A stretch of 64,000 nt of DNA from Lewinellaceae bacterium (lineage in GTDB: Bacteria > Bacteroidota > Bacteroidia > Chitinophagales > Saprospiraceae). Where the stretch lies: contig JARQTN010000263.1 of the NCBI GenBank assembly GCA_029976695.1, forward strand, positions 1 through 64,000, in the 5' to 3' direction. Made by a program: the position numbers and the translations under genes. Under the pieces are notes generated by a model. It had not been told where the DNA came from. It saw only the letters and a list, made by a program, of their open reading frames with translations, and did not search any database. The stretch's first letter is position 1. Each line of letters begins with the position of its first letter. Of the stretch, positions 56,513 to 64,000 are shown in pieces.

Positions 56513-57916
56513 ATGAAGTATGATGTTGTCATAATCGGATCCGGGCCCGGTGGTTATGTCTGCGCCATTCGATGTGCCCAGTTAGGGATGAAAACCGCCC
56601 TTGTGGAGAGATATAGTACCCTGGGGGGCACGTGCCTGAATGTCGGATGCATCCCTTCCAAGGCATTGCTTGACTCATCCGAACATTATCATGTCGCGGA
56701 GCACCGGTTTGAAGAACATGGGATCAGGTTGAAATCCCTTGAAGCGGATATGGCGCAAATGATACGCCGGAAGAACAAGGTAGTCGAACAAACCGTCAAC
56801 GGGGTAGACTTCCTGATGAAGAAGAACAAGATTGATGTGTATCACGGCCGCGGGTCCTTCGTTGATGCCCACACAATCGAGGTACACATGGAGAATGGAG
56901 ATAAGCATAAACTTGAAACCGGGAAAAGCGTCATTGCGACCGGCTCCAAGCCTATTGTACCCGCTTCTTTCAACTATGATAAAAAACGCGTCATCACGAG
57001 TACCGAGGCACTGAATATTGAAAAAGTTCCCGGCAGAATGGTGATCGTGGGCGGTGGCGTGATCGGCCTTGAGCTTGGATCCGTATTTGCCCGGTTGGGC
57101 ACGGAAGTTGAAGTTGTTGAATACCTGGACAGGATTATCGCAAACATGGACCGGGATTGCAGCAAGGAACTCATGCGCTCGCTGAAAAAACTGGGTATGA
57201 AATTTCACCTGAAGCATGAGGTGACTGGTGTAAAAGCATCCAAAACAAAAGTCAAGGTCAGCGTGAAGAAAAGGGACGCTGATGACAATTTCCAGATTGA
57301 TGCCGATTATTGCCTCGTCGCAATTGGCAGGAAACCCTATACTGAAGGTCTCGGCCTGGAGAATACGCGTGTCCAGACAGATGAAAAGGGGAGGGTGAGC
57401 ATCAACGAACATCTGCAGACCGATGAGCCTGACATCTTTGCGATCGGCGATGTGGTCAGGGGGGCAATGCTAGCGCACAAAGCAGAGGAGGAAGGCATCT
57501 TCGTTGCAGAATTCCTGAATGGTGAGAAGCCCGGGATTCATTATCACCTCATCCCGGGTGTTGTGTATACATGGCCCGAGGTCAGCGATGTCGGATACAC
57601 GGAAGATGAACTGAAGGAAAAAGGAATTGCCTATAAAGTGGGGAAATTCCCGATGAAAGCACTGGGAAGGTCGCGAGCCAGCATGGATACGGAAGGCATG
57701 ATCAAGGTCCTGGCCGATGCTGAAACAGATGAAGTCCTGGGTGTGCATATGGTCGGTGCCCGGGCAGCAGATATGATCATGGAGGCTGTATCGCTCATGG
57801 AATTCAGGGCTACGGCAGAAGACATGGCCAGGATCTCCCATCCGCATCCGACATATACAGAAGCAATCAAGGAAGCAGCGCTTGCTGCCACAGGAGACAG
57901 GCCACTACATATTTAG
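56513..57916 (+). CDS. lpdA: Dihydrolipoyl dehydrogenase
   Basis: The E3 flavoprotein (467 residues) of 2-oxoacid dehydrogenase complexes, reoxidising dihydrolipoamide with NAD. The redox-disulfide motif is GGTCLNVGCIPSKALL, the NAD site IVGGGVIGLELGSVF, and the C-terminal His-Glu pair is in HPHPTYTEAIKE. The ATG at 56513 follows a TTG that could extend it by one codon. Confidence 0.96.
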   Translation: MKYDVVIIGSGPGGYVCAIRCAQLGMKTALVERYSTLGGTCLNVGCIPSKALLDSSEHYHVAEHRFEEHGIRLKSLEADMAQMIRRKNKVVEQTVNGVDFLMKKNKIDVYHGRGSFVDAHTIEVHMENGDKHKLETGKSVIATGSKPIVPASFNYDKKRVITSTEALNIEKVPGRMVIVGGGVIGLELGSVFARLGTEVEVVEYLDRIIANMDRDCSKELMRSLKKLGMKFHLKHEVTGVKASKTKVKVSVKKRDADDNFQIDADYCLVAIGRKPYTEGLGLENTRVQTDEKGRVSINEHLQTDEPDIFAIGDVVRGAMLAHKAEEEGIFVAEFLNGEKPGIHYHLIPGVVYTWPEVSDVGYTEDELKEKGIAYKVGKFPMKALGRSRASMDTEGMIKVLADAETDEVLGVHMVGARAADMIMEAVSLMEFRATAEDMARISHPHPTYTEAIKEAALAATGDRPLHI

Positions 57917-57942
57917 CCCTGCATTTGTAAAGCCGCATGTAT

Positions 57943-58150
57943 GTGTATTCGTTCAATTGTTCGTGCATTCGGTTGTTCGCGTATTCAGTTATTCTGATCT
58001 GAACAAATGAACATGCGAATCTGCGCACATGCGAATAACTGAACCGACACAAATTCCTTTCGATGCTTCGTGCATTCAATTATTCGCGTATTCAGTTATT
58101 CTGAGGGAACAAATGAACATGCGAACAACAGAACAATTAAATAACTGAAC
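57943..58150. repeat. Two-copy structured intergenic repeat
   Basis: Between converging lpdA and rsmI, a ~90-base unit occurs twice with a 107-base period (from about 57960 and 58067). Both begin TTCGTGCATTC, continue TTCGCGTATTCAGTTATTC, then AACAAATGAACATGCGAA. Inside the first, TTCAGTTATTC pairs with GAATAACTGAA (58033-58043); in the second, TTCAGTTATT (58091-58100) pairs with AATAACTGAA (58140-58149). The left part is itself built of 16-base tandem units of the form ATTCrrTTrTTCGCGT. No coding frame is evident. Confidence 0.8.
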
Positions 58151-58205
58151 CGTAGTTGTTTTCTATCATTTGCTCGTAAGTTCAGTTGTCTCATAAAAAT
58201 CAAGA

Positions 58206-58877
58206 TTAACTTTCCGGACGATCGATCACAACAACAATCTCTCCTTTGAGCTTTCCCCGTGCTTCAAACTGGTTCCTGACCTCAAGAGCCGTCCCCCGGA
58301 TACATTCCTGGTGGATCTTTGTCAATTCGCGGCAAATACAAACCCGCCTTCTTTCTCCCAGGAACAGAACGGCTTCATCCATGCACCGGCCTATTTTATG
58401 CGGGGATTCATACAATACGATCGTGTCAGGCAGTGAGGCCAGGTAAGTCCAGCGTGTTTGCCTGCCTTTTTTTGCCGGCAGGAATCCTTCAAAGTGGAAT
58501 TTATCCATCGGGAAGCCTGACAGGACAAGTGCATTCACAAAAGCGGTGGGCCCGGGCAGGCAGTCCACTACAATGCCTTCCTTGATGCAGGCCCTGATGA
58601 GCAGGAAACCGGGGTCGGATATGCCTGGCATGCCGGCGTCCGATATGATTGCCAGGTCATTTCCTTCCTTGAGTTTTTGGATGATCCCATCAAGAACCTT
58701 GTGTTCGTTATGCGCATGAAAAGACCTTACCGGAGTCCGGATATCGTATGCCTGGAGCAGTTTGGCGGAAACACGGGTATCTTCGGCCAGGATCAGGTCA
58801 ACCTCATTCAGGATATCTACTGCCCTGAATGTCATGTCCTTCATGTGGCCTATTGGTGTCGGAACGATGTAAAGCAC
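58206..58877 (-). CDS. rsmI: 16S rRNA (cytidine(1402)-2'-O)-methyltransferase
   Basis: A SAM-dependent tetrapyrrole-methylase-fold enzyme of 223 residues modifying C1402 of 16S rRNA. Signatures are YIVPTPIGHMKDMTFRAVDIL, AEDTRVSAKLL, ISDAGMPGISDPGFLLIR and LPGPTAFVNALVLSGFP. It is somewhat shorter than the E. coli enzyme (286), lacking the C-terminal extension, as is common in this phylum. Confidence 0.94.
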   Translation of the reverse strand: MLYIVPTPIGHMKDMTFRAVDILNEVDLILAEDTRVSAKLLQAYDIRTPVRSFHAHNEHKVLDGIIQKLKEGNDLAIISDAGMPGISDPGFLLIRACIKEGIVVDCLPGPTAFVNALVLSGFPMDKFHFEGFLPAKKGRQTRWTYLASLPDTIVLYESPHKIGRCMDEAVLFLGERRRVCICRELTKIHQECIRGTALEVRNQFEARGKLKGEIVVVIDRPES

Positions 58878-58904
58878 AGGAAATATAATTTCAAATCACT
58901 CAAA

Positions 58905-59594
58905 TCAATACAGTGGGATAAACCGGTGGATGATTCCGATCAGCAAATAACTCAGGGGCATCACCAACACAGCCAGTTCCCGTCGGATAAAAAACGTGGT
59001 GATGCCAACCACAGCGATGACAAGCAACCAGATCCTTGCAGCCCTTGATCCTTTCATGCCGGGTAGCTTCAGGGGGATATGATACCCCACGACAAGGATG
59101 ACGATCAGGCCGTATAGGAACAACGGATTGAGGAACGCGGCAGTAATGCCCGTTGAAGGAAAAACAACCAGCCACAATACCCCAAAAGCAAACAATGCAC
59201 CTGCCGGTGTGGGCAGCCCATAGAAGTATGTCCGCTCTCTCGTGTCGATATTGAATTTTGCCAGTCGGAGGGCAGCTGATACCGGAATGAGGAAAGCGAG
59301 GATTGTGAAACCTACCGAAATATCTCCGGTCCCATATCGCTGCAGGACATAGAAGATGATGATCCCGGGCAAGAGACCGAATGAAATCATGTCGGCAAGT
59401 GAATCAAGCTGAACGCCCAGGGGAGAATCCGCTTTCAGCCATCGGGCCACCATGCCGTCAAGAAGGTCGGCCAGAAGGCAAATACCGCACAGGATCAGTG
59501 CAGCTTTGGTGAAACTCATCAAAACGAGCGGTATGGCCACGGAGCCGCAAAAAAGGTTCAGCAGTGTCAGGCCATTCGGGATCTGTTTTATCAT
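58905..59594 (-). CDS. pssA: CDP-diacylglycerol--serine O-phosphatidyltransferase
   Basis: A membrane CDP-alcohol phosphatidyltransferase of about 229 residues making phosphatidylserine, precursor of phosphatidylethanolamine. The catalytic motif is DLLDGMVARWL...GVQLDSLADMISFG (DGxxAR...GxxxDxxxD). Several hydrophobic helices follow. The ATG at 59594 (MIKQIPNGLTLLNLFCG) is the family-like start; an upstream ATG at 59672 is improbable. Confidence 0.94.
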   Translation of the reverse strand: MIKQIPNGLTLLNLFCGSVAIPLVLMSFTKAALILCGICLLADLLDGMVARWLKADSPLGVQLDSLADMISFGLLPGIIIFYVLQRYGTGDISVGFTILAFLIPVSAALRLAKFNIDTRERTYFYGLPTPAGALFAFGVLWLVVFPSTGITAAFLNPLFLYGLIVILVVGYHIPLKLPGMKGSRAARIWLLVIAVVGITTFFIRRELAVLVMPLSYLLIGIIHRFIPLY

Positions 59595-59709
59595 GACGCT
59601 TTGGTCTTCAGTCAAATGTATTAATAATTTCCATTGCGGAATGGATCGGGCCTGGTGAGATCTGATTTCCATTGGCCCTGAAATGTTACCATTATGTCCA
59701 CGACATCAG

Positions 59710-59717
59710 TATTTTTG
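59710..59717 (+). promoter_or_regulatory. -7 element for the type-B T9SS gene
   Basis: TATTTTTG, exact TAnnTTTG match, in the divergent gap after pssA, 87-94 bases before the gene. Confidence 0.4.
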
Positions 59718-59803
59718 CGCCGGTCGCTATTAAATGACACTTTTACCCCTGTCGCTGGCGTTGATTCAAGTGGGTGAAATGTATTTTCGAGGTCATGATA
59801 TTG

Positions 59804-61933
59804 ATGAACAGGCTACTCATATTTACCGGTTTTTTGATCTTTTCTTTTCAAGTTGGCTTGGGGCAGCCAATCAATGATGCATGTGTCAGTGCCATCCATA
59901 TCCCTTCAACTGAAGATTTTTGTTCCCCGATAGCCGGGTTTTCCAATGTCAATGCAACGCCGACCCCCGGCCTGGAGAATACCTGTCTGACGAACTTCAC
60001 CTCCGAAGTATGGTTTACGTTTATTCCCGTGACACCCGCGGCGATCATCCAGGTTTTTGGCGAAATCAATAACCAGGGTACACTGAATTCTCCTGTTGTC
60101 ACGGTATATGACAATTGCAATTCACTTGACCAGGTCGGGTGTAACAGTGCTTCGCTGGAGTCCAATATTGCCGAGGTCGTCGTCGGCGACCTGATCATCG
60201 GGCAAGTATACTACATTGCCGTTGACGGGCAATTTGGGGACCAGGGGACCTTTACCCTGTGCATCGACGGATTCATCCCTCCGCCTTCCCCGGAATCAGA
60301 CTGTGACAAAGCTGTGGTGCTTTGTGACAAGTCTCCTTTCTTTATCGAGTCACTTGTCGGGGCAGGGGACGATATAGACGAAGTGAGCCCGCAGGATTGC
60401 ATCCGGGAAGAGTTTGCCTCTTCGTGGTACAAATGGACTTGCGAGGAGTCCGGGACACTTGCCTTCACGCTGACGCCCAATGATTATATCCCCGGATTTG
60501 AGTCGGATGACCTTGATTTTGCGGTTTATGAGTTGCCTGGCGGCTTGAATGATTGTGGAGGTAAACGGCTGATCAGGTGCATGGCCTCCGGTGCCAACCA
60601 GAATGAACCGTTCAGTGCTTGGCAGATTTGCAATGGCCCCACCGGATTGAGTGAAAGCAGTGCGGATGCGACGGAACTGCCCGGTTGCCAGCCCGGGAAT
60701 GACAATTTTGTTGCTGCCATCAATATGGAGGCCGGAAGAAGCTATGCCCTGCTTGTCAATAATTTCAGCCAGTCGGGCCTCGGCTTCTCAATTTCGTTTA
60801 GCGGTACAGGTACTTTTTTGGGCCCGAGCCCTGCGTTTGACATCGAAGCTGTCCAGGCGTTTGAATGCGACAAGACCATCATCTTTACTGATGAATCCGA
60901 AGCGCTGACGGATTCTATTGTCAGTTATGCATGGAATTTCGGGGCAGGTGCAGAACCGATTTTTGCGAATACGACAGGTCCGCATAATGTCGTCTATGAA
61001 TCCTTCGGGGATAAAAGGGTTGCCCTCACCGTCGAAAGCTCGCGCGGATGCATTGTGACCGAGATCCTTGATATCTATGTAGAGCCTTGCTGCAGGGATA
61101 CAACGAATCTTGCCGTCGAAGCGACCGCACAGCCCCAGATCTGTCCCGAGACGAGTACAGGGGTCATTTTTGCGAACGGTATCGCTGGTGATCCTGGCTA
61201 TTCCTACAGTCTAAACGGGGTTGATTTTCAGCCCAGTACCACTTTTCCGGGGCTTGACCCGGGCGCATACACCGTGTATGTGCAGGACATCAAGGGATGC
61301 ACAAATGAGACAATGATCATCGTCGACGAAGCGGATGAATTCAGTGTGGATATTGGGGATACGATCTATGTGGACCTGGGAGAAACCGTCCCGATAACTG
61401 CCGTTTTGGTGCCCAACATCCTGCCGACAGGCGTCAGTTGGGATGTCACAAGCGATGCCTGCCCGTCTGACAGCGAGTTCCTCACCTTTAGCGGTGATCA
61501 GATCTCAGATCTGCTGAATCCCGTGGCCCTGCCCAGGGGGACGACCACCTTCACGATCGAGATCGTGAATGACGACGGGTGCATCACAACCGATGATGTG
61601 GTCATGATCACCAGTGGGGAAGGATCCGTATTTATCCCCAATATTATTACGGCAAACAATGACAATCTGAATGACCACCTGATGGTTTTTGGAGGCATTG
61701 CCGTGGATGAGGTAGAATTTTTCAAGGTGTTTGACAGGTGGGGCGGGCTTTTATTCGAAGCAAGCAATTTTTCCGCCGCCCGGGGGCAGGATGAAACCCA
61801 GTTTGGCTGGAACGGCAGCATCCCCGGGAGCAATGAGCTTGTCGCCCCGGGTGTGTATACCTATGTGGCGAAAGTGTATTTTGTAGACTGCTCAACCCAT
61901 ACATTTACCGGAACCGTGACTGTGATCAGGTGA
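59804..61933 (+). CDS. Large secreted protein with T9SS type B (gliding-associated CHU_C) tail
   Basis: About 709 residues with signal peptide (LLIFTGFLIFSFQVGLGQ). Two pre-peptidase-C-terminal-like beta domains (PINDACVSAIHIP...; ESDCDKAVVLCDKSPFF...), a PKD-like domain near 350-430 (FECDKTIIFTDES), a SprB-like repeat (GDPGYSYSLNGVDFQP), and the C-terminal type B sorting domain (GSVFIPNIITANNDNLND...VFDRWGGLLFEA). Such proteins form adhesins or surface layers. An ATG at 59795 is an alternative start. Confidence 0.9.
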   Translation: MNRLLIFTGFLIFSFQVGLGQPINDACVSAIHIPSTEDFCSPIAGFSNVNATPTPGLENTCLTNFTSEVWFTFIPVTPAAIIQVFGEINNQGTLNSPVVTVYDNCNSLDQVGCNSASLESNIAEVVVGDLIIGQVYYIAVDGQFGDQGTFTLCIDGFIPPPSPESDCDKAVVLCDKSPFFIESLVGAGDDIDEVSPQDCIREEFASSWYKWTCEESGTLAFTLTPNDYIPGFESDDLDFAVYELPGGLNDCGGKRLIRCMASGANQNEPFSAWQICNGPTGLSESSADATELPGCQPGNDNFVAAINMEAGRSYALLVNNFSQSGLGFSISFSGTGTFLGPSPAFDIEAVQAFECDKTIIFTDESEALTDSIVSYAWNFGAGAEPIFANTTGPHNVVYESFGDKRVALTVESSRGCIVTEILDIYVEPCCRDTTNLAVEATAQPQICPETSTGVIFANGIAGDPGYSYSLNGVDFQPSTTFPGLDPGAYTVYVQDIKGCTNETMIIVDEADEFSVDIGDTIYVDLGETVPITAVLVPNILPTGVSWDVTSDACPSDSEFLTFSGDQISDLLNPVALPRGTTTFTIEIVNDDGCITTDDVVMITSGEGSVFIPNIITANNDNLNDHLMVFGGIAVDEVEFFKVFDRWGGLLFEASNFSAARGQDETQFGWNGSIPGSNELVAPGVYTYVAKVYFVDCSTHTFTGTVTVIR

Positions 61934-61935
61934 CT

Positions 61936-62496
61936 ATGACAGCTTTTCTTCGAAAGACGAGGTATTTCTTCTTTGGATTGTTTGGAATCTTTATTTCATG
62001 CGGCCCAACGGAGGTTGATTACCGGAATATCCTGGCACAGACAAAGGTGGCTGTGGAAACAACCAGGGACGTGGTCATCCTGTACAGTGACTCAGCAGAA
62101 CTCCGGATCCGGATTTCAGGCCCCGTGAGCAAGCGGTATGTACGCGGGTACTCGACCGAAGAAGAATTTCCTGAGGGTGTATATGTAGAGTTTTTTGGAT
62201 CAGACGGAAATGTCGAGGCGTGGCTGGAGGCCGATTATGCGATCAGGAAGGAGGTCGACAAACTGGTCATCGCCCAGCAAAATGTCAAACTGGAAAATGA
62301 AAACGGGGAAACGATAGAAGGGGAGGAACTGATCTGGGATGAGCGAAAACGGGAAATCTACTCAGACCGGTTTGTCCGGATCACCCGGGGTGATGAAGTG
62401 GTCTATGGCTATGCATTCAGGTCAGACGAGCATTTCAAGAGGATGGAGCTCAAGGCGATCGAAGGGGACCTCCGCTTTCCGAATGTCCCCGAATAA
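61936..62496 (+). CDS. lptC: LPS-export protein LptC
   Basis: A 186-residue bitopic protein: one N-terminal helix (YFFFGLFGIFISCGP, which also resembles a lipobox) then a beta-jellyroll with repeated hydrophobic strands (KLVIAQQNVKLENENGETIEGEELIWDERKREIYSD) typical of LptC/OstA folds. The ATG at 61936 lies two bases after the preceding stop. In Bacteroidota lptC is commonly followed by a CNNM-type gene, as here. Confidence 0.85.
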   Translation: MTAFLRKTRYFFFGLFGIFISCGPTEVDYRNILAQTKVAVETTRDVVILYSDSAELRIRISGPVSKRYVRGYSTEEEFPEGVYVEFFGSDGNVEAWLEADYAIRKEVDKLVIAQQNVKLENENGETIEGEELIWDERKREIYSDRFVRITRGDEVVYGYAFRSDEHFKRMELKAIEGDLRFPNVPE

Positions 62497-62515
62497 ACCA
62501 CATGCTTTTTTAAAT

Positions 62516-62523
62516 TATCTTTG
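62516..62523 (+). promoter_or_regulatory. -7 element for the CNNM/CorC gene
   Basis: TATCTTTG, exact TAnnTTTG match, 23 bases before the ATG at 62547; no clear -33. Confidence 0.4.
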
Positions 62524-62546
62524 GCTGGAATCGGATTCAATCAAAT

Positions 62547-63791
62547 ATGCTTGTATTCTGGATACTCTTTTTTTTGTTGCTGTCGGCATTTTTCTCCGGT
62601 TCGGAGATCGCTTTTATCTCGGCAAACAAGCTGGGGGTTGAAGTGGAAAGGGGGAAGGGCACAAGAAAAGGGCGCATTCTGGCCAATTTTTTTGATCACC
62701 CGAAGGACTTTCTGAGTACCATGCTAGTGGGCAACAATATTGCACTTGTTGCCTTTACCACCCTGATGGCATTGCTGATTGAACCGTATATCATGCGTGT
62801 CACGGGAAATGACTGGGCCATCCTGTCCATGATGACCCTGGTCTCCACGATTGTGGTGTTGCTTTTCGGTGAGTTCCTGCCAAAGGTTTTTTTCGGGCTC
62901 TATGCCAATGAGCTCATGGGTGTGTTGACTTATCCCCTGGCTTTTTTCAGGTCAATTCTCCGGATCCCTGCCTGGCTGATGATGAAGCTTTCCAATTTCG
63001 TGATCAAATATATCTTCCGGGCCCCCATTGATGATGCACGGGATGCCATCACGAAACTGGACCTGCAGGATTTCGTGGAGGGTACGATCTCTGAAGACAA
63101 TGACGAGTTTGAGGCTGATATGTTCAAGAATGCACTCCACTTGAAGACGGTGAAAGTCAGGGAATGCATGGTCCCCCGCACAGAAATCGTACATATCGAT
63201 GTGTCGGCAGGCATTGGCGAACTCAAAGCCCTTTTCATGGAAACGAAACATAGCAGGATCATCGTGTCGGATGGGGATATCGATAACGTACTTGGTTATC
63301 TGCATCACCTTCAGCTCATGAACAATCCCCGCCACCTGCGGCAACACATCATGGAAATGGCATACGTTCCGGAAGTGATGAATGTCTTCGACCTGATGAT
63401 GAGATTTATCAAGGACGGCAACAACATTGCCTGTGTCGTGGATGAATTCGGCGGCACTGCCGGGATCATCACCCTGGAGGACATCCTGGAAGAGATTTTT
63501 GGCGAGATCGAGGATGAACACGATGAAGAGGAGTATATCGAGATCAGGATATCAGATGACGAGTACATTTTCAGCGGAAGGCTGGAGATTGATTACCTCA
63601 ATGAGAAATACCCCGAATTGAATTTTCCGGAAGGTGAATATGAAACCCTTTCAGGGTATGTGGTCATGACATCTGGCACCATTCCGGCAAGCGGGGACGA
63701 ACTCATCCTTGACGAGTACAGTTTTGTGTTTGAGCAGGTGAGTGACAAGAAGATTGAGACTGTGCGCGTGAAGAAACGGAAGGATGTCTGA
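62547..63791 (+). CDS. CNNM/CorC (hemolysin-like, DUF21) membrane protein
   Basis: A 414-residue protein: DUF21 transmembrane domain (~1-180, starting FWILFFLLLSAFFSGSEIAFISANK), a CBS pair (~195-330, with VRECMVPRTEIVHID and IACVVDEFGGTAGIITLEDILEEIFGEI), and a C-terminal CorC_HlyC domain. Relatives are magnesium/cobalt efflux proteins; the term hemolysin is historical. The gliding protein GldE belongs to the same superfamily, so identity as GldE is possible but unproven. Confidence 0.9.
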   Translation: MLVFWILFFLLLSAFFSGSEIAFISANKLGVEVERGKGTRKGRILANFFDHPKDFLSTMLVGNNIALVAFTTLMALLIEPYIMRVTGNDWAILSMMTLVSTIVVLLFGEFLPKVFFGLYANELMGVLTYPLAFFRSILRIPAWLMMKLSNFVIKYIFRAPIDDARDAITKLDLQDFVEGTISEDNDEFEADMFKNALHLKTVKVRECMVPRTEIVHIDVSAGIGELKALFMETKHSRIIVSDGDIDNVLGYLHHLQLMNNPRHLRQHIMEMAYVPEVMNVFDLMMRFIKDGNNIACVVDEFGGTAGIITLEDILEEIFGEIEDEHDEEEYIEIRISDDEYIFSGRLEIDYLNEKYPELNFPEGEYETLSGYVVMTSGTIPASGDELILDEYSFVFEQVSDKKIETVRVKKRKDV

Positions 63792-63868
63792 GCTTCTTCA
63801 TTGAGATGCGGTGAAATCGATTGCGATTTCAGTTCCTGGCTGGTTGCCTGCATGGCATCACCGGCAGG

Positions 63869-64000
63869 CTATCCCTTGTACGCAACGCGGTAGATGACAT
63901 CTGCCAGATCATCGCTGATCAGCATTGAGCCATCCGGCAGGTATTCCAGGTCGACTGGGCGACCCCAGGCTTTCCCATCCTGCAGCCAGCCTTCGGCAAA
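63869..64000 (-). CDS. 3' end of a sorbosone/PQQ-dependent glucose dehydrogenase-like gene (partial)
   Basis: The last 43 codons of a gene cut by the window edge, ending TAG at 63869. The peptide contains GKAWGRPVDLEYLPDGSML and ISDDLADVIYRVAYKG, the terminal propeller blade of L-sorbosone dehydrogenase or soluble PQQ glucose dehydrogenase-like proteins. The 5' part lies beyond 64000. Between it and the CNNM gene is a short stretch with a small hairpin. Confidence 0.75.
   Translation of the reverse strand, partial: FAEGWLQDGKAWGRPVDLEYLPDGSMLISDDLADVIYRVAYKG

Noticed and set aside
63812-63829. GAAATCG-ATTG-CGATTTC hairpin after the CNNM/CorC gene
   Set aside because: There is no T-run on either side, so terminator function is not supported; kept only as a weak structure.

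Overview
The window reads as a chromosomal segment of a free-living, respiring member of the Bacteroidota, probably near the Saprospiria or Chitinophagia; that finer placement is inference. Support comes from type IX secretion sorting domains on several exported proteins, futalosine-pathway menaquinone synthesis (MqnC), an F-type ATPase operon lacking atpD and atpC, Bacteroidota-restricted families (DUF4783, DUF4252, DUF6029, Omp28, TIGR02757), and many promoters of the TTTG / TAnnTTTG type. No tRNA, rRNA, CRISPR array, transposase or phage gene was seen.

Layout. 1-9.6 kb: a tryptophan/kynurenine degradation cluster of the 2-aminomuconate type: a RidA-family deaminase, tryptophan 2,3-dioxygenase, aminomuconate-semialdehyde dehydrogenase, ACMS decarboxylase and kynureninase on +, kynurenine 3-monooxygenase on -, plus a short-chain dehydrogenase-like protein with a degenerate catalytic site and a propeller/SprB/OmpA envelope protein. 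Kynurenine formamidase and 3-hydroxyanthranilate dioxygenase are not in the window. 9.9-14.7 kb: diheme cytochrome c, M1 peptidase, cyclase-TPR regulator. 14.8-17.4 kb: metY-metX behind what looks like a complete translation-coupled attenuator. 17.5-25 kb: housekeeping and exported proteins (AMP nucleosidase, SWIM protein, T9SS esterase, methylmalonyl-CoA epimerase, TauE permease, GpmI). 25-29.6 kb: rimP-nusA-infB. 29.8-34.2 kb: mqnC, purine nucleoside phosphorylase, and a TlpA / DUF6029 / Omp28 envelope group. 35-40 kb: pheT, a small coiled-coil protein, zapA, rny. 40.2-45.4 kb: atpBEFHAG. 45.6-50.6 kb: DUF4252 plus an ABC-2 exporter, then a membrane polyferredoxin with a flavoprotein reductase. 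50.7-64 kb: T9SS cargo, a PTPS-type pterin enzyme, holB, ricT, lpdA, a repeat-bearing intergenic region, rsmI, pssA, a type-B T9SS protein, lptC, a CNNM/CorC protein, and the cut 3' end of a sorbosone/PQQ dehydrogenase-like gene.

The most interesting item is the metYX leader (about 17,164-17,407, - strand). A 45-codon reading frame ends in a run of six Cys and five Met codons. It overlaps one arm of a possible pause hairpin and one arm of an antiterminator, and is followed by an intrinsic terminator just before metY. This is the plan of classical amino-acid attenuators, here apparently reading Cys and/or Met supply. Secondary items are a two-copy structured repeat between lpdA and rsmI, near-perfect operator-like palindromes on promoters at 9.82 kb and 45.54 kb, hairpins at the 5' ends of rimP and rny, and a Cx5HGH motif suggesting that the queD-like gene makes a biopterin-type product rather than a queuosine precursor.
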